Positions 29,883 to 47,497 of a stretch of DNA of 64,000 nt are shown one piece after another. Every line of letters starts with the position of its first letter. Position 1 is the stretch's first letter. A program made the position numbers and the translations under genes. Source of the DNA: Pseudomonas putida (GTDB lineage: Bacteria > Pseudomonadota > Gammaproteobacteria > Pseudomonadales > Pseudomonadaceae). The notes beneath the pieces are model-generated. The model searched no databases. It was not told where the DNA came from and saw only the letters and a list, made by a program, of their open reading frames with translations. The stretch is from contig NZ_CP109603.1 of NCBI RefSeq assembly GCF_025905425.1, positions 3,984,501 to 4,048,500 of the forward strand. The letters are read 5' to 3'.

Positions 29883-29908
29883 CGAAGCCTGGCCGAGGCC
29901 AGGCTTCG
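29883..29908. other. Stem-loop downstream of eno
   Basis: An 11-bp perfect stem CGAAGCCTGGC/GCCAGGCTTCG with loop CGAG between eno and ftsB. No U-run follows in either direction, so it could be an mRNA-stabilising or processing hairpin rather than a terminator. Confidence 0.6.
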
Positions 29909-29992
29909 TCGACAGAAACCCGTTGGAAGTGTAGGAACATTCAGTACGAGTGTTCCGACAGCTCCGGCTGCTGTCTTTTTACCATCTCTTGC

Positions 29993-31417
<1,425 letters not shown>

Positions 31418-31435
31418 TTACCCGAGAAATGAGCT

Positions 31436-33934
<2,499 letters not shown>

Positions 33935-34182
33935 TTAAGGCGGCCAGCGCCGCCGGAGAAAGCGAAGGAAGGCCGAAGCCCCCGATCACCTGCGTCAATC
34001 ACAGTGCATCTCGAAAAACTGCCGCGTCTGTACAAACCAGGGGTATCCCCGGCATGGAGCTCGCTCGTCATTTCCAGAATCAGCCCAGCAAAAAACTGCG
34101 TGGTAATCGGCAACTGCCGTGTTTCCGAGGAACGCACAGAAGTTGTATCAAGAAGGGAGGGTAGTCTACCGGAATGTACCCT

Positions 34183-35466
34183 TCAGCTCAAACCTTGCGC
34201 GTTCGTCGGAGGCTGCCAGTGCAGTTGGCAATTTGCCTGCCCGAGCTCGGGCAGACTGGCCACTGCCAGCAAACGCTCGCCTTGGTACAGCAATGGCAGG
34301 CGTGAACGCACGAAATGCGGCACCTGCAGCTCGTTGAGCAGGCGCTTGAGGTCGCGTCGGCCGCGCCCTGCAAACTCAAGCACTTCACCACCCTGGCGAT
34401 AGCGAATAGTCAGGCCCGCCAGGGGCTTGGGCGCAGTCAACCGAACGCTGCCGTTGCCCGGTAACGCCAGCTCGCAGGCCGAGTCTGCCCAGGCGAACTC
34501 GCCTTGCGGCGTCTGCAGCCAGTCACCGCTCAGCCACCAGATACGGCCGTTGCTGCGCACCAACCGGCCGTCGGCCAGACGCCAGCTCGGCTGCGCGTCG
34601 GCTGCGGCATCGCGCAGGTCGGCCCAGCCAGCCCAGTGGCGCGTATCCGGCAGCCGAGTGCGGCGGCTGAGCCAGTATTGCAGGGCATTGCGCTGACGAG
34701 CGGGTGACAACGCCGCGAGCACCGCAAGCGCTAAGGAATCGAGCCCCACCCAAGCCGCAGCAGCGCCCTCCTCGGCCAGGGCCAGATCGGCCTGAGCCAC
34801 GTCATCCAGCAAACCCTGTGCTTCGCCCAGGTGCTCTGCGCAACGGGCCAGGTTCTGGCTGGCCTGCGGCCAGCGCTGCTGCAACACAGGGAACACTTCG
34901 CCGCGCAAATAGTTACGGGCAAAGGCGGTGTCGCGGTTGGAGGGGTCTTCGATCCAGGTCAGGCCCTGGGCTTGGGCGTACGCTTGCAACTGTTGCTGCG
35001 CAACGGCCAGCAACGGCCTGGCCAGGCAGCCCTGCCCCAGCGGACGCTGTACCGGCATCGCGGCCAAGCCACGCAACCCGGCGCCGCGCAGCAGGCGGAA
35101 GAGCAAGGTTTCGGCCTGGTCTTCGCGGTGTTGGCCAGTGAAGAGTACTTCACCGGGGCCGAGCACCTCCTTGAATGCCGTGTAACGGGCATCGCGGGCA
35201 GCTTGTTCGAGGCTGGCGCCGGGCGCGACCTGGACGTGGATCACACGCAGTTCGATGCCTAGGTTGGCGCAGATGTGCCGGCAATGGGATGGCCAGGCGT
35301 CAGCGGCGGGCTGCAGGCCGTGATGGATATGGATGGCGCGCAGCGGGGGTGCGGGGTGGGTACGGGCGTAATCGGCCAGCAGGTGCAGCAGGACGGTAGA
35401 GTCCAGGCCGCCAGAGAAGGCGATGTGCCAGGCAGGGGCTTGGAGCCAGGGGGTGAGGTTGATCAA
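34183..35466 (-). CDS. tilS: tRNA(Ile)-lysidine synthetase TilS
   Basis: A 427-residue ATPase that puts lysine on cytidine 34 of tRNA-Ile2, changing its codon and amino-acid identity. The PP-loop is in AFSGGLDSTVLLHLL near residue 20. The start is a TTG at 35466: no ATG or GTG fits at the expected N terminus, TGAGG lies six bases before it, and the result (LINLTPWLQAPAWHIAF) has the length known for P. putida TilS. The frame remains open 47 codons upstream across a REP element, which is not coding. The C-terminal TilS domain is complete. Confidence 0.92.
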   Translation of the reverse strand: MINLTPWLQAPAWHIAFSGGLDSTVLLHLLADYARTHPAPPLRAIHIHHGLQPAADAWPSHCRHICANLGIELRVIHVQVAPGASLEQAARDARYTAFKEVLGPGEVLFTGQHREDQAETLLFRLLRGAGLRGLAAMPVQRPLGQGCLARPLLAVAQQQLQAYAQAQGLTWIEDPSNRDTAFARNYLRGEVFPVLQQRWPQASQNLARCAEHLGEAQGLLDDVAQADLALAEEGAAAAWVGLDSLALAVLAALSPARQRNALQYWLSRRTRLPDTRHWAGWADLRDAAADAQPSWRLADGRLVRSNGRIWWLSGDWLQTPQGEFAWADSACELALPGNGSVRLTAPKPLAGLTIRYRQGGEVLEFAGRGRRDLKRLLNELQVPHFVRSRLPLLYQGERLLAVASLPELGQANCQLHWQPPTNAQGLS

Positions 35467-35499
35467 GGGCGCCTCACATGATTCGGAATCGCCGGGGCA

Positions 35500-35598
35500 C
35501 TGTGGGAGCGGGCTTGCCCCGCGAACAAGGGCGAAGCCCTTGCCATACGACTCCGTTGCCAGAGCCGCCCTCTTCGCGGGGCGAGCCCGCTCCCACAG
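35500..35598. repeat. REP doublet between accA and tilS
   Basis: Inverted 26-base REP units at 35500-35525 and 35573-35598 with one mismatch. Both neighbours run on the minus strand, so it sits between accA and tilS in the same direction, where it could uncouple their transcripts. Confidence 0.9.
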
Positions 35599-35616
35599 GG
35601 GCCGCAAAGCGGCCCC
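35598..35616 (-). terminator. Stem-loop after accA
   Basis: Stem GGGGCCGC/GCGGCCCC with a three-base loop, eight bases after the accA stop, abutting the REP doublet. No U-run, so termination is only likely. Confidence 0.5.
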
Positions 35617-35624
35617 GGGGTGTA

Positions 35625-36572
35625 TCAGAGGCCGTAGCTCATCAGGCGCTCGTAACGACGGGCCAGCAGCGCGTCATTGTCGAACTTGCCCAGCATGTCC
35701 AACTGCTGCACCAGGTCGGCACGGATGCTTTCAGCCATGGCGGCCGGGTCGCGGTGGGCGCCGCCCAGCGGCTCCGGGATGACCTTGTCGACGATGTTCA
35801 GGCTCTTCAGGCGCTCGGCCGTGATGCCCATGGCCTCGGCAGCGTCGGCAGCCTTGTCGGCGGTCTTCCACAGGATCGAGGCGCAACCTTCCGGCGAGAT
35901 TACCGAGTAGGTGGAGTACTGCAGCATGTTCAGCTGATCGCACACACCAATGGCCAGCGCACCGCCAGAACCACCCTCACCGATCACGGTGGCGATGATT
36001 GGCGTTTTCAGGCGCGCCATTACGCGCAGGTTCCAGGCGATAGCCTCACTCTGGTTGCGCTCTTCGGCATCGATACCTGGGTAAGCACCCGGGGTGTCGA
36101 TGAAGGTCAGGATCGGCATCTTGAAGCGTTCGGCCATTTCCATCAGGCGGCACGCCTTACGGTAACCCTCAGGGCGCGGCATGCCGAAGTTGCGGCGTAC
36201 CTTCTCACGCACTTCACGGCCCTTCTGGTGGCCGATGACCATGACCGCCTTGCCATCCAGACGGGCGGTACCGCCCACGATCGCAGCATCGTCGGAGAAG
36301 TGACGGTCACCGTGCAGCTCTTCGAATTCGGTGAAGATGTGCTGCAGGTAGTCCAGGGTGTAAGGACGACGCGGGTGACGGGCCAGGCGGGCGATCTGCC
36401 AGCTGGTCAGGTTGCCGAAGATGCTTTCGGTCAGGGTATTGCTCTTGTCTTGCAGACGGGCAATTTCATCGCTGATGTTCAGCGAGTTGTCGTTACCCAC
36501 CAGGCGCAGGCCTTCGATCTTGGCTTGCAGGTCGGCAATCGGCTGTTCGAAATCGAGGAAATTCGGGTTCAT
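35625..36572 (-). CDS. accA: Acetyl-CoA carboxylase carboxyltransferase subunit alpha
   Basis: A 315-residue subunit of the enzyme making malonyl-CoA, the first step of fatty acid synthesis. The carboxyltransferase fold is seen in [20 protein letters not shown] near residue 150 and [18 protein letters not shown] near residue 200. The ATG at 36572 ([12 protein letters not shown]) is preferred to the ATG two codons earlier. It is downstream of dnaE, the common dnaE-accA arrangement in proteobacteria. Confidence 0.97.
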   Translation of the reverse strand: MNPNFLDFEQPIADLQAKIEGLRLVGNDNSLNISDEIARLQDKSNTLTESIFGNLTSWQIARLARHPRRPYTLDYLQHIFTEFEELHGDRHFSDDAAIVGGTARLDGKAVMVIGHQKGREVREKVRRNFGMPRPEGYRKACRLMEMAERFKMPILTFIDTPGAYPGIDAEERNQSEAIAWNLRVMARLKTPIIATVIGEGGSGGALAIGVCDQLNMLQYSTYSVISPEGCASILWKTADKAADAAEAMGITAERLKSLNIVDKVIPEPLGGAHRDPAAMAESIRADLVQQLDMLGKFDNDALLARRYERLMSYGL

Positions 36573-36677
36573 AGGCATCCGTCTTGGGTCTACGGCCAGG
36601 CGGCCGGCCGGTTGATCCGTTTGGCGCCCTACCTTAAGGGATCGGGCGCATTCAGGTCGAGATTAAAATTCGTCGAT

Positions 36678-40202
<3,525 letters not shown>

Positions 40203-40276
40203 GGATGATCCTGTAGCAGAACGACAAGGGCGGGATTGTAGCGTAAAAGCGAGGGGATTTTGGGGCTGCTGTGCAG

Positions 40277-40368
40277 CCCATTCGCGGGGCAAGCCCACTC
40301 CCACAGGTTCTGCGCCCAGCTTGAATACTGTGTCAGACCTGTGGGAGCGGGCTTGCCCCGCGAATGGG
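40277..40368. repeat. REP doublet between rnhB and dnaE
   Basis: Inverted 32-base REP units at 40277-40308 and 40337-40368, one mismatch, inside a same-strand gap (rnhB ends at 40390, dnaE starts at 40202). Confidence 0.9.
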
Positions 40369-40389
40369 CCGCACAGCGGCCCAATTAGG

Positions 40390-41013
40390 CTAAATCAAGG
40401 AGTCAACAACGCCCTCACGGGCCTCCCAAGCCGCCCGCACAGGCGCAAAGGAGCGCCGATGAATGGGCGTAGGCCCAAGCCGTGCCAGGGCTTCAAGGTG
40501 CACCGGCGTCGGGTAGCCCTTGTGCCCACCCATGCCGTAGCCTGGATAGATCAGCTCAAACGCGCTCATCTCCCGATCACGCGTCACCTTGGCCAGGATC
40601 GATGCCGCCGCAATGGCCGGTACCTGGCTATCACCCTTGATCACCGGCGCCGCAGGTACCGCCAGCTTGGGGCAACGGTTGCCATCGATCAGGGCAAGCT
40701 TGGGCGTGACATGCAAACCCTCAACCGCACGCTGCATGGCCAGCATGGTGGCCTGAAGGATGTTCAGGCGGTCGATTTCCTCGACCTCGGCGCGGGCAAT
40801 GCAAAAGCTCAGCGCCTTCTCGCAGATTTCGTCGAACAGCGCTTCGCGCTTGGCTTCGGTGAGTTTCTTCGAATCGTTGAGGCCCAGGATCGGCCGTGCC
40901 GGGTCGAGGATCACCGCGGCAGTGACCACCGCGCCGCACAGCGGGCCACGGCCGACTTCATCGACACCGGCGACCAGGTCTTCGACCAGGTTGAAATCCA
41001 GTCCTATTTGCAT
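40390..41013 (-). CDS. rnhB: Ribonuclease HII
   Basis: A 207-residue enzyme that cuts the RNA strand of RNA-DNA hybrids, including single ribonucleotides in DNA. The acidic active site is in [20 protein letters not shown] (Asp-Glu) near residue 15, with the further Asp in [11 protein letters not shown] and Asp in AKVTRDREM. The ATG at 41013 gives [19 protein letters not shown]. It starts one base after the lpxB stop, so it closes the lpx operon; a REP doublet then separates it from dnaE. Confidence 0.96.
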   Translation of the reverse strand: MQIGLDFNLVEDLVAGVDEVGRGPLCGAVVTAAVILDPARPILGLNDSKKLTEAKREALFDEICEKALSFCIARAEVEEIDRLNILQATMLAMQRAVEGLHVTPKLALIDGNRCPKLAVPAAPVIKGDSQVPAIAAASILAKVTRDREMSAFELIYPGYGMGGHKGYPTPVHLEALARLGPTPIHRRSFAPVRAAWEAREGVVDSLI

Positions 41014-41014
41014 G

Positions 41015-42142
41015 TCAGCGGTCCTTGAGCAAGGCCAGAACCGCCTCGGCGGCCTGGTTGGAAGCATCCCGGCGCAGGGTGCGGTGAATCTCGTCGAAAC
41101 GTTCGGTCTGCTGGCTGCCATCGGCCACCAAGGGGGCCAAGGTCTGCGCCAAGGCTTCGCTGGTGGCGTCATCCTGCAGCAGTTCGGGCACCAGCTCGCG
41201 CTGGGCCAGCAGGTTGGGCAACGACACGTAAGGGCTTTTCACCAGACGCTTGAGAATCCAGTAGGTCAACGGGGCCAGGCGGTAGGCCACCACCATGGGC
41301 CGCTTGTACAGCAGTGCCTCCAAGGTGGCGGTACCCGAAGCAATCAGTACTGCATCGCAGGCCGCCAGGGCCTGGTGCGACTGGCCATCGAGCAGCGTCA
41401 GCGGCAGCTCGCGCCCTTCGAGCATCTGCTCGAGCTGGGCGCGTCGCGTGGCATTGGCACAAGGCAGCACGAAGCGCACACCGGGCACCCGCTCGCGCAA
41501 ACGCTCGGCGGCATCGAGGAACAGCGCCCCCAGGCGCCCAACCTCACCGCCACGGCTTCCTGGCATCAGCGCCACCACCGGGCCTTGACCCAGGCCAAGC
41601 GCGCTGCGCGCCGCTTGTCGATCCGCCTCAAGGGGGATGGTGTCGGCCAGCGGATGGCCGACGAACCGCACCGGTACGCCCTGCTCTTCGTAGAACCGCG
41701 CCTCGAAAGGCAGCAGCGTCAGCATCAGGTCGCAACCTTCGCGGATCTTCAGCACGCGCTTCTGCCGCCAGGCCCACACGGATGGGCTGACGTAGTGCAC
41801 GGTCTTGATGCCGGCCTGACGCAGCTTCAATTCGATATTGAGGGTGAAATCAGGGGCATCGATGCCGATGAACACGTCGGGTTTTTCGGCGATCAGGGTC
41901 TGGATCAGCAGCTTGCGGCGCTTGAGCAGCTCACGCAGGCGCCCCAGCACCTCGACCAGGCCCATGACGGCCAGACGTTCCATGGGGAAGTAGGATTGCA
42001 GGCCTTCGGCTTCCATCAAGGGGCCGCCAACGCCGATGAAACGTACGTCGGGATGGCGCGCCTTGAGGGCGCGCATCAAGCCGGAACCGAGAATATCGCC
42101 GCTGGCCTCACCCGCGACCAGGGCTACGCAAAGCTGGGCCAT
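41015..42142 (-). CDS. lpxB: Lipid-A-disaccharide synthase LpxB
   Basis: A 375-residue GT-B fold glycosyltransferase that joins UDP-diacylglucosamine and lipid X to form the lipid A disaccharide at the inner membrane. The N terminus [21 protein letters not shown] and the block [20 protein letters not shown] are diagnostic, and [20 protein letters not shown] near residue 275 is the nucleotide-sugar site. It is packed between lpxA (one base) and rnhB (one base). Confidence 0.97.
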   Translation of the reverse strand: MAQLCVALVAGEASGDILGSGLMRALKARHPDVRFIGVGGPLMEAEGLQSYFPMERLAVMGLVEVLGRLRELLKRRKLLIQTLIAEKPDVFIGIDAPDFTLNIELKLRQAGIKTVHYVSPSVWAWRQKRVLKIREGCDLMLTLLPFEARFYEEQGVPVRFVGHPLADTIPLEADRQAARSALGLGQGPVVALMPGSRGGEVGRLGALFLDAAERLRERVPGVRFVLPCANATRRAQLEQMLEGRELPLTLLDGQSHQALAACDAVLIASGTATLEALLYKRPMVVAYRLAPLTYWILKRLVKSPYVSLPNLLAQRELVPELLQDDATSEALAQTLAPLVADGSQQTERFDEIHRTLRRDASNQAAEAVLALLKDR

Positions 42143-42143
42143 G

Positions 42144-42920
42144 TCAGCGCGTGATGCCGCGTGCGGAATTCAGGATCGACTGACGGAACAAATCGACCTC
42201 AGGGTGTTGGGCTGCCAGTTCGTCCAACGCCTTGATCGCGTCTTCGACGGTCAGGCCCTGACGGTAGACGATCTTGTAGCAACGACGCAGGATATGAATG
42301 ACCTCGTCGCTGAACCCTCGGCGGCGCATGCCTTCGAAGTTCATGCTACGGGCTTCGGCCGGGCTGCCAAACACCGTGACAAAGGCAGGCACATCCTTGC
42401 CGATCGCCGTACCCATGCCAGAAAACGCATGAGCACCGATGTGGCAGTACTGGTGCACCAGGGTGTACCCGGACAGAATCGCCCAGTCGCCCACGTGAAC
42501 ATGCCCGGCCAGCGCGGTGTTGTTCACCAGAATGCAATGATTGCCGATGACACTGTCGTGACCGATGTGCGCGTAGGCCATGATCAGGTTGTGATCGCCG
42601 AGGGTGGTTTCGGCACGGTCCTGAACGGTCCCGCGGTGAATGGTCACGCCTTCGCGGATCACGTTGTGATCGCCGATCACCAGACGGGTCGGTTCCCCCT
42701 TGTACTTGAGGTCAGGGGTATCTTCGCCAATCGAGGAAAACTGGTAGATGCGGTTGTGCTTGCCGATACGGGTCGGCCCTTTGAGCACCACATGCGGGCC
42801 AATGATGGTGCCCTCCCCGACTTCGACGTCGGGGCCAACGATCGACCACGGGCCGACCTCGACGCCCTCGGCCAGCTTGGCCGAGGGGTCGATGATGGCC
42901 CGAGGATCAATCGAATTCAT
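42144..42920 (-). CDS. lpxA: UDP-N-acetylglucosamine acyltransferase LpxA
   Basis: A 258-residue trimeric left-handed beta-helix enzyme that transfers a 3-hydroxyacyl chain to UDP-GlcNAc, the first step of lipid A synthesis. Hexapeptide repeats run from residue 5 to about 190; the catalytic His is in [17 protein letters not shown]. The C-terminal helices ([20 protein letters not shown]) complete the enzyme. The ATG at 42920 overlaps the fabZ stop by four bases. Confidence 0.97.
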   Translation of the reverse strand: MNSIDPRAIIDPSAKLAEGVEVGPWSIVGPDVEVGEGTIIGPHVVLKGPTRIGKHNRIYQFSSIGEDTPDLKYKGEPTRLVIGDHNVIREGVTIHRGTVQDRAETTLGDHNLIMAYAHIGHDSVIGNHCILVNNTALAGHVHVGDWAILSGYTLVHQYCHIGAHAFSGMGTAIGKDVPAFVTVFGSPAEARSMNFEGMRRRGFSDEVIHILRRCYKIVYRQGLTVEDAIKALDELAAQHPEVDLFRQSILNSARGITR

Positions 42921-43357
42921 AGGGAGCGTTCCGCGCAAGTGATCTGTGCCGAGCAGACCGGTTTGCCGTCGACCAGGGCGCGGCATTCGAATTTCCAGAT
43001 CATGCTCTTGCGGCTGAGGAACTTAGCTTCCAGCACAAGCTGGTCACCCGGCAATACCGGCTGACGGAAACGCAGTTTGTCGGAACCGACAAAGTAGTAC
43101 AGGGTGCCATCAGCCGGCTTGGCATCGAGCATCTTGAAACCGAGGATACCGGCCGCCTGGGCCATGGCCTCGATGATCAGAACGCCCGGCATGATCGGGT
43201 GGGCCGGGAAATGGCCATTGAAGAACGGCTCGTTGATGCTGACATTCTTGTAGGCACGAATGCTCTGGGCCTCGAAGTCCAGATCCGTCACGCGATCCAC
43301 CAGCAGGAACGGGTAACGGTGAGGCAGGTATTCGCGAATCTCGTTGATGTCCATCAT
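42917..43357 (-). CDS. fabZ: 3-hydroxyacyl-[ACP] dehydratase FabZ
   Basis: A 146-residue hot-dog-fold dehydratase of fatty acid synthesis. The catalytic block [20 protein letters not shown] (His and Glu) is near residue 50. It competes with LpxA and LpxD for hydroxyacyl-ACP, so its place between their genes makes metabolic sense. The start [19 protein letters not shown] at 43357 is standard; the frame extends 16 codons upstream. It overlaps lpxA by four bases. Confidence 0.97.
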   Translation of the reverse strand: MMDINEIREYLPHRYPFLLVDRVTDLDFEAQSIRAYKNVSINEPFFNGHFPAHPIMPGVLIIEAMAQAAGILGFKMLDAKPADGTLYYFVGSDKLRFRQPVLPGDQLVLEAKFLSRKSMIWKFECRALVDGKPVCSAQITCAERSL

Positions 43358-43469
43358 TTCGGGGGGAAGCCTGTAATAAGAATAGGGAGCGCAGGTGCTG
43401 ACCACGCGCTCCTTTTGCAGTCCAAAGAGAGCCAGCTAGCGTCTGTTCACTCTTGCTCAGGGAATGGTA

Positions 43470-44525
43470 TCAGCCTTCTGATGCCGGCTGGCCGCCTGAG
43501 GTCACGGTATCGATGCGCTTTTCCACCTGCTGGAGACGCTTGGCGATGTCGTCCAGGTGGCGGATACGCGCGGCGCTCTTGCGCCAATCAGCCAACGGCT
43601 GCATGGCTGTGCCGGAAGAATAGGCACCCGGTTCGGTGATCGATCGGGTCACCATGGTCATCCCGGACACGAAAACGTTATCACAGACATCAATATGACC
43701 GACCATGCCGACACCGCCCGCGATGGTGCAATGCTTGCCAATGCGCGTGCTGCCGGAAATACCGACACAGGCAGCCATGGCGGTGTGCTCACCGATCTGG
43801 ACGTTATGGGCGATCTGGATCTGGTTGTCGAGTTTGACCCCGTCGGCAATACGCGTGTCCGACAGCGCACCACGGTCCACTGCCGTGTTGACGCCGATTT
43901 CCACATCATCGCCGATGGTCACGCCGCCGATCTGGGCGATCTTGCGCCAAATGCCCTTCTCGTTGGCGAAGCCGAAGCCCTCGCCACCGATCACCGCACC
44001 CGACTGGATGACGACACGCTTGCCGATGGTCACGTCATGGTACAGGGTGACCCGTGGCGCCAGCCAGCCACCCTCACCGATGACGCAGCGGGCACCGACA
44101 ACACAGTGGGCACCGATGCTGACGTTGGCAGCAATCTGCGCACCACTTTCGATGACGACGAACGGGCCGATGCTCGCACTGGCATCCACTTGTGCATCTT
44201 CAGCCACTACGGCGCTGGGATGAATTCCCGCCACAGCCTTGGGCTTGGGATCGAACAGGTGGGAAATGCGTGCATAGGCCAGGTACGGATCAGCGACGAT
44301 CAGTGCGTTGCCCGCAAAGCCTTCGGCATCCGCCGCCTTGAGCAGCACCGCTGCCGCCTGGCTGTTATCCAGGAATTTGCGGTACTGCGGGTTGGCGAGG
44401 AAGCTCAATTGACCGGGCCCGGCCTCCTGCAAGGTGGCCAGTCCGGTAATTTTCAGCGTCTCGGGCCCCTTGAGGGTGGCACCGAGGGCTTCGGCCAGCT
44501 GGCCAAGCGTCATGGTCAAGGTCAT
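43470..44525 (-). CDS. lpxD: UDP-3-O-(3-hydroxyacyl)glucosamine N-acyltransferase LpxD
   Basis: A 351-residue trimeric acyltransferase adding the N-linked hydroxyacyl chain in lipid A synthesis. An N-terminal uridine-binding domain ([19 protein letters not shown] to about residue 100) is followed by left-handed beta-helix hexapeptides with the catalytic His in [17 protein letters not shown] near residue 240 and a C-terminal helix that binds the acyl carrier protein. It starts one base after skp ends. Confidence 0.97.
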   Translation of the reverse strand: MTLTMTLGQLAEALGATLKGPETLKITGLATLQEAGPGQLSFLANPQYRKFLDNSQAAAVLLKAADAEGFAGNALIVADPYLAYARISHLFDPKPKAVAGIHPSAVVAEDAQVDASASIGPFVVIESGAQIAANVSIGAHCVVGARCVIGEGGWLAPRVTLYHDVTIGKRVVIQSGAVIGGEGFGFANEKGIWRKIAQIGGVTIGDDVEIGVNTAVDRGALSDTRIADGVKLDNQIQIAHNVQIGEHTAMAACVGISGSTRIGKHCTIAGGVGMVGHIDVCDNVFVSGMTMVTRSITEPGAYSSGTAMQPLADWRKSAARIRHLDDIAKRLQQVEKRIDTVTSGGQPASEG

Positions 44526-44526
44526 A

Positions 44527-45030
44527 TCAACGGGCTTGGTTCATACGCTCGATAACTTGGCGGGTGATGTCGTACTGAGGTTTGACATCGATGACCGCGC
44601 CACGCTCGAGAACCAGGTCGAAACCGCCCTTCTTGATCACTTCCTCGACAGCGCCATCCAGCTTCGGCTTGAGCTGCTTGAGCATGTCGCGGTCAGCAAC
44701 GGCCTTGGCTTCGTTGAGTTCCTTGGACTGGAACTGGAAGTCGCGGGCCTTTTGCTTGAATTCGAGCTCCAGGCGCTCACGCTCCTGCTGCTGCATCTTG
44801 TCGCCGCCTTTGATCAGGCGGTCCTGGATGCCCTTGGCGCTGCTTTCCAGGCTCTTGAGCTTGGTCAGTTGCGGGCCGAACTTCTTCTCGGCATCGACCG
44901 CGTACTTCTTGGCGGCATCCGATTCAAGCAGGGCCATCTGATAGTTCAGGACGGCAACCTTCATTTCGGCGAAAGCCGGGGTGGCGACCAGCGCCGCGGC
45001 CAAGATGGCCAGTTGAGTCAACTTACGCAC
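44527..45030 (-). CDS. skp: Periplasmic chaperone Skp (OmpH)
   Basis: A 167-residue exported chaperone for unfolded outer-membrane proteins. A signal peptide ([21 protein letters not shown], cut after AFA) precedes a conserved strand [20 protein letters not shown] and long coiled-coil arms ([20 protein letters not shown] and flanks). It lies between bamA and lpxD, the standard order, and works with BamA on outer-membrane assembly. Confidence 0.96.
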   Translation of the reverse strand: MRKLTQLAILAAALVATPAFAEMKVAVLNYQMALLESDAAKKYAVDAEKKFGPQLTKLKSLESSAKGIQDRLIKGGDKMQQQERERLELEFKQKARDFQFQSKELNEAKAVADRDMLKQLKPKLDGAVEEVIKKGGFDLVLERGAVIDVKPQYDITRQVIERMNQAR

Positions 45031-45074
45031 GATGCACTCCTGGATAAACCGTTGTCGTTATGCAAGGGCCGACC

Positions 45075-47423
45075 TTAGAAGGTCTGGCCCAGAGAGAATT
45101 GGAACACCTGGGTATCGGCGTCGTCCGGCTTCTTGATCGGCATTGCCAGGCTGAAGCTCAGTGGGCCCAGCGCAGTGATCCAGGTCACACCCAGACCCAC
45201 CGAGCTGGCCATGCCCGAGAAACCGACCTTCTCGCAATCGGGTTTGCTGCCACAATTGGTGTCAAACACGTTACCCACGTCCCAGAACACGGAAGTGCGC
45301 AGCGAACGCTGGTCCTTGACGAACGGCAGCGGGAACAGCAATTCGACACCACCTTGGACCAGCACGTTGCCACCGAACGGCAGCGGATCCTGGTCCGGGT
45401 CGCGGATGGTACCCGGGTTAGTGCCCTGACTCGGCGTGCTGCGCGGGCCCAGGCTGCTGTCCTTGAAACCACGGACAGAGTTGAAGCCACCCGCGTAGTA
45501 GTTCTCGTAGAACGGCAGGCCGGAAGTGCCACCGAAACCATCACCATAGCCCAGTTCGGTGTGCAGGCGCAGGGTGTAGTCGTTATTGATTGGCTTGAAC
45601 AGCTGGCCACGGTAGTCGAGCTTGTAGAACGACAAGTCGCTGCCTGGAATGGTCGACTCAAGGGTCAGGCTCTGGGAGTGACCACGGGTTGCCAGTACGC
45701 CTTTGTTCAAGGTCGATTCGGACCAGCCGATGGACGCCTTGAAGTTCAGGAAGTTGTCGCCCTCATCTTTCAGGAAGTTGAAGATCTCGTCGACGGTGTA
45801 TTTACCGGTCTTGATCTTGTCCTGCTGAACGCTCAGGCCATAGGTCAGGCGCGAGGTTTCGCTGATCGGGTAACCAAGGCTGACACCGGCACCAAGGCTG
45901 TCGACCGCATAGCTGGCAACGTCGACATCGAGGTCGTCATAGTCGGTGCTACGGTAGAAGGCGTTGTAGCCCAGGCTGACGCCGTCGGCGGTGAAGTAGG
46001 GGTCCACGAAGCCGAAGTTGTATCGGGTCTGGTATTCGGAGCGGGTCAGGCCGATGGAGACCTTGTTACCGGTACCCAGGAAGTTGCTCTGGCTGATCGA
46101 GCCACCGAGGATCAGACCGGCGCTCTGGGCGAAACCGACGCTGGCGGTGATCGAACCGGAGGCTTGTTCCTCGACGCTGTAGTTGACGTCGACCTGGTCA
46201 TCGGTGCCTGGCACCGGTGGGGTCTCGACGTTGACTTCCTTGAAGAAGCCCAGACGCTCCAGACGGGTCTTGGACTGGTCGATCAGGTAGGTCGAAGCCC
46301 AGCCGCCTTCCATCTGACGCATCTCGCGACGCAGCACTTCGTCTTCGGTCTTGGTGTTGCCGCGATAGTTGATGCGGTTGACGTAGGCACGCTTGCCCGG
46401 GTCGACCACGAACATGATATCGACGGTGTGATCCTGGTCGTTCGGCTGTGGCACGCCGTTGACGTTGGCGAAGGTATAGCCTTCGTTACCCAGACGACGG
46501 GTGATCAGCTCGGACGTGGTGGTCATCACCTTGCGCGAGAATACCTGGCCCGGCTGCACCAGCAGCAGCGACTTGACCTGGTCTTCCGGTACCTTGAGGT
46601 CACCGGAGAGCTTCACGTCACGGACGGTGTACTTCTCGCCTTCGTTGATGTTGACGGTGATGTAGACGTGCTTCTTGTCCGGCGTGATGGATACCTGGGT
46701 GGAGGCGATATCCATGTTGATGTAGCCGCGGTCCAGGTAGTAGGAACGCAGACGCTCCAGGTCACCGGAGAGTTTTTCACGGGCGTACTTGTCGTCGTTC
46801 TTGAAGAACGACAGCCAGTTGGTGGTTTTCAGCTCGAACAGCTGCGACAGCTCTTCGTCGTCGAAGACGTTGTTGCCCACCACGTTGATGTGCTGGATGG
46901 CGGCGACGGTGCCTTCGTTGATCTTGATTTTCAGCGCGACGCGGTTGCGCGGCTGCGGCACGACTTCAGCGTCAACCTCGGCCGAGTAGCGGCCCTGGGC
47001 CACGTACTGGCGCTGCAGCTCGTTACGCACACCTTCGAGGGTGGCGCGCTGGAAAATTTCACCTTCGGCCAGGCCCGACTGCTTCAGGCCTTTCATCAGG
47101 TCTTCGGTGCTGATCGCCTTGTTGCCTTCGATCTCGATGCTCGACACCGACGGGCGCTCGACCACGTTGATGATCAGGACATTGCCATCGCGGTTGAGCT
47201 GGATGTCCTGGAAGAAGCCAGTCTTGAACAGGGAACGGGTCGAATCCACGAGGCGCCGATCGTCGGCCTGGTCACCCACGTTCAGGGGCAAGGCACCGAA
47301 GACGCTGCCAGCGGATACCCGCTGCAGGCCGTTGACACGAATATCGGAGATGGTGAAGGACTCGGCGTGAACTTCAGCGATCATCAGTGCGGAGAGGACC
47401 GCAGTTAGCAGCAGACGTTTCAT
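45075..47423 (-). CDS. bamA: Outer-membrane protein assembly factor BamA
   Basis: A 782-residue Omp85 protein, the core of the BAM complex. A signal peptide (MKRLLLTAVLSALMIAEVHA) is followed by five POTRA domains covering about residues 22-425, beginning FTISDIRVNGLQRVSAGSVF, then a 16-stranded beta-barrel ending with the outer-membrane signature FQFSLGQTF. The loop-6 motif VRGF appears in NSVRGFKDSSLGP near residue 650. Neighbours rseP and skp are the classic context, and RseP-dependent envelope stress control often includes this gene. Confidence 0.98.
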   Translation of the reverse strand: MKRLLLTAVLSALMIAEVHAESFTISDIRVNGLQRVSAGSVFGALPLNVGDQADDRRLVDSTRSLFKTGFFQDIQLNRDGNVLIINVVERPSVSSIEIEGNKAISTEDLMKGLKQSGLAEGEIFQRATLEGVRNELQRQYVAQGRYSAEVDAEVVPQPRNRVALKIKINEGTVAAIQHINVVGNNVFDDEELSQLFELKTTNWLSFFKNDDKYAREKLSGDLERLRSYYLDRGYINMDIASTQVSITPDKKHVYITVNINEGEKYTVRDVKLSGDLKVPEDQVKSLLLVQPGQVFSRKVMTTTSELITRRLGNEGYTFANVNGVPQPNDQDHTVDIMFVVDPGKRAYVNRINYRGNTKTEDEVLRREMRQMEGGWASTYLIDQSKTRLERLGFFKEVNVETPPVPGTDDQVDVNYSVEEQASGSITASVGFAQSAGLILGGSISQSNFLGTGNKVSIGLTRSEYQTRYNFGFVDPYFTADGVSLGYNAFYRSTDYDDLDVDVASYAVDSLGAGVSLGYPISETSRLTYGLSVQQDKIKTGKYTVDEIFNFLKDEGDNFLNFKASIGWSESTLNKGVLATRGHSQSLTLESTIPGSDLSFYKLDYRGQLFKPINNDYTLRLHTELGYGDGFGGTSGLPFYENYYAGGFNSVRGFKDSSLGPRSTPSQGTNPGTIRDPDQDPLPFGGNVLVQGGVELLFPLPFVKDQRSLRTSVFWDVGNVFDTNCGSKPDCEKVGFSGMASSVGLGVTWITALGPLSFSLAMPIKKPDDADTQVFQFSLGQTF

Positions 47424-47497
47424 GAAGTCCTTTTATTCCAACTGGCAATAAACAACCCGCCGCGAAAAGACGGCAGGTTCGCAATTGAGCGAAGCTT

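Noticed and set aside
45060..47408. A 782-codon open frame opposite bamA
   Set aside because: Same codon-phase artefact: it mirrors bamA, is rich in Val, Asp, Gly and Gln, and has no domain or ribosome site.
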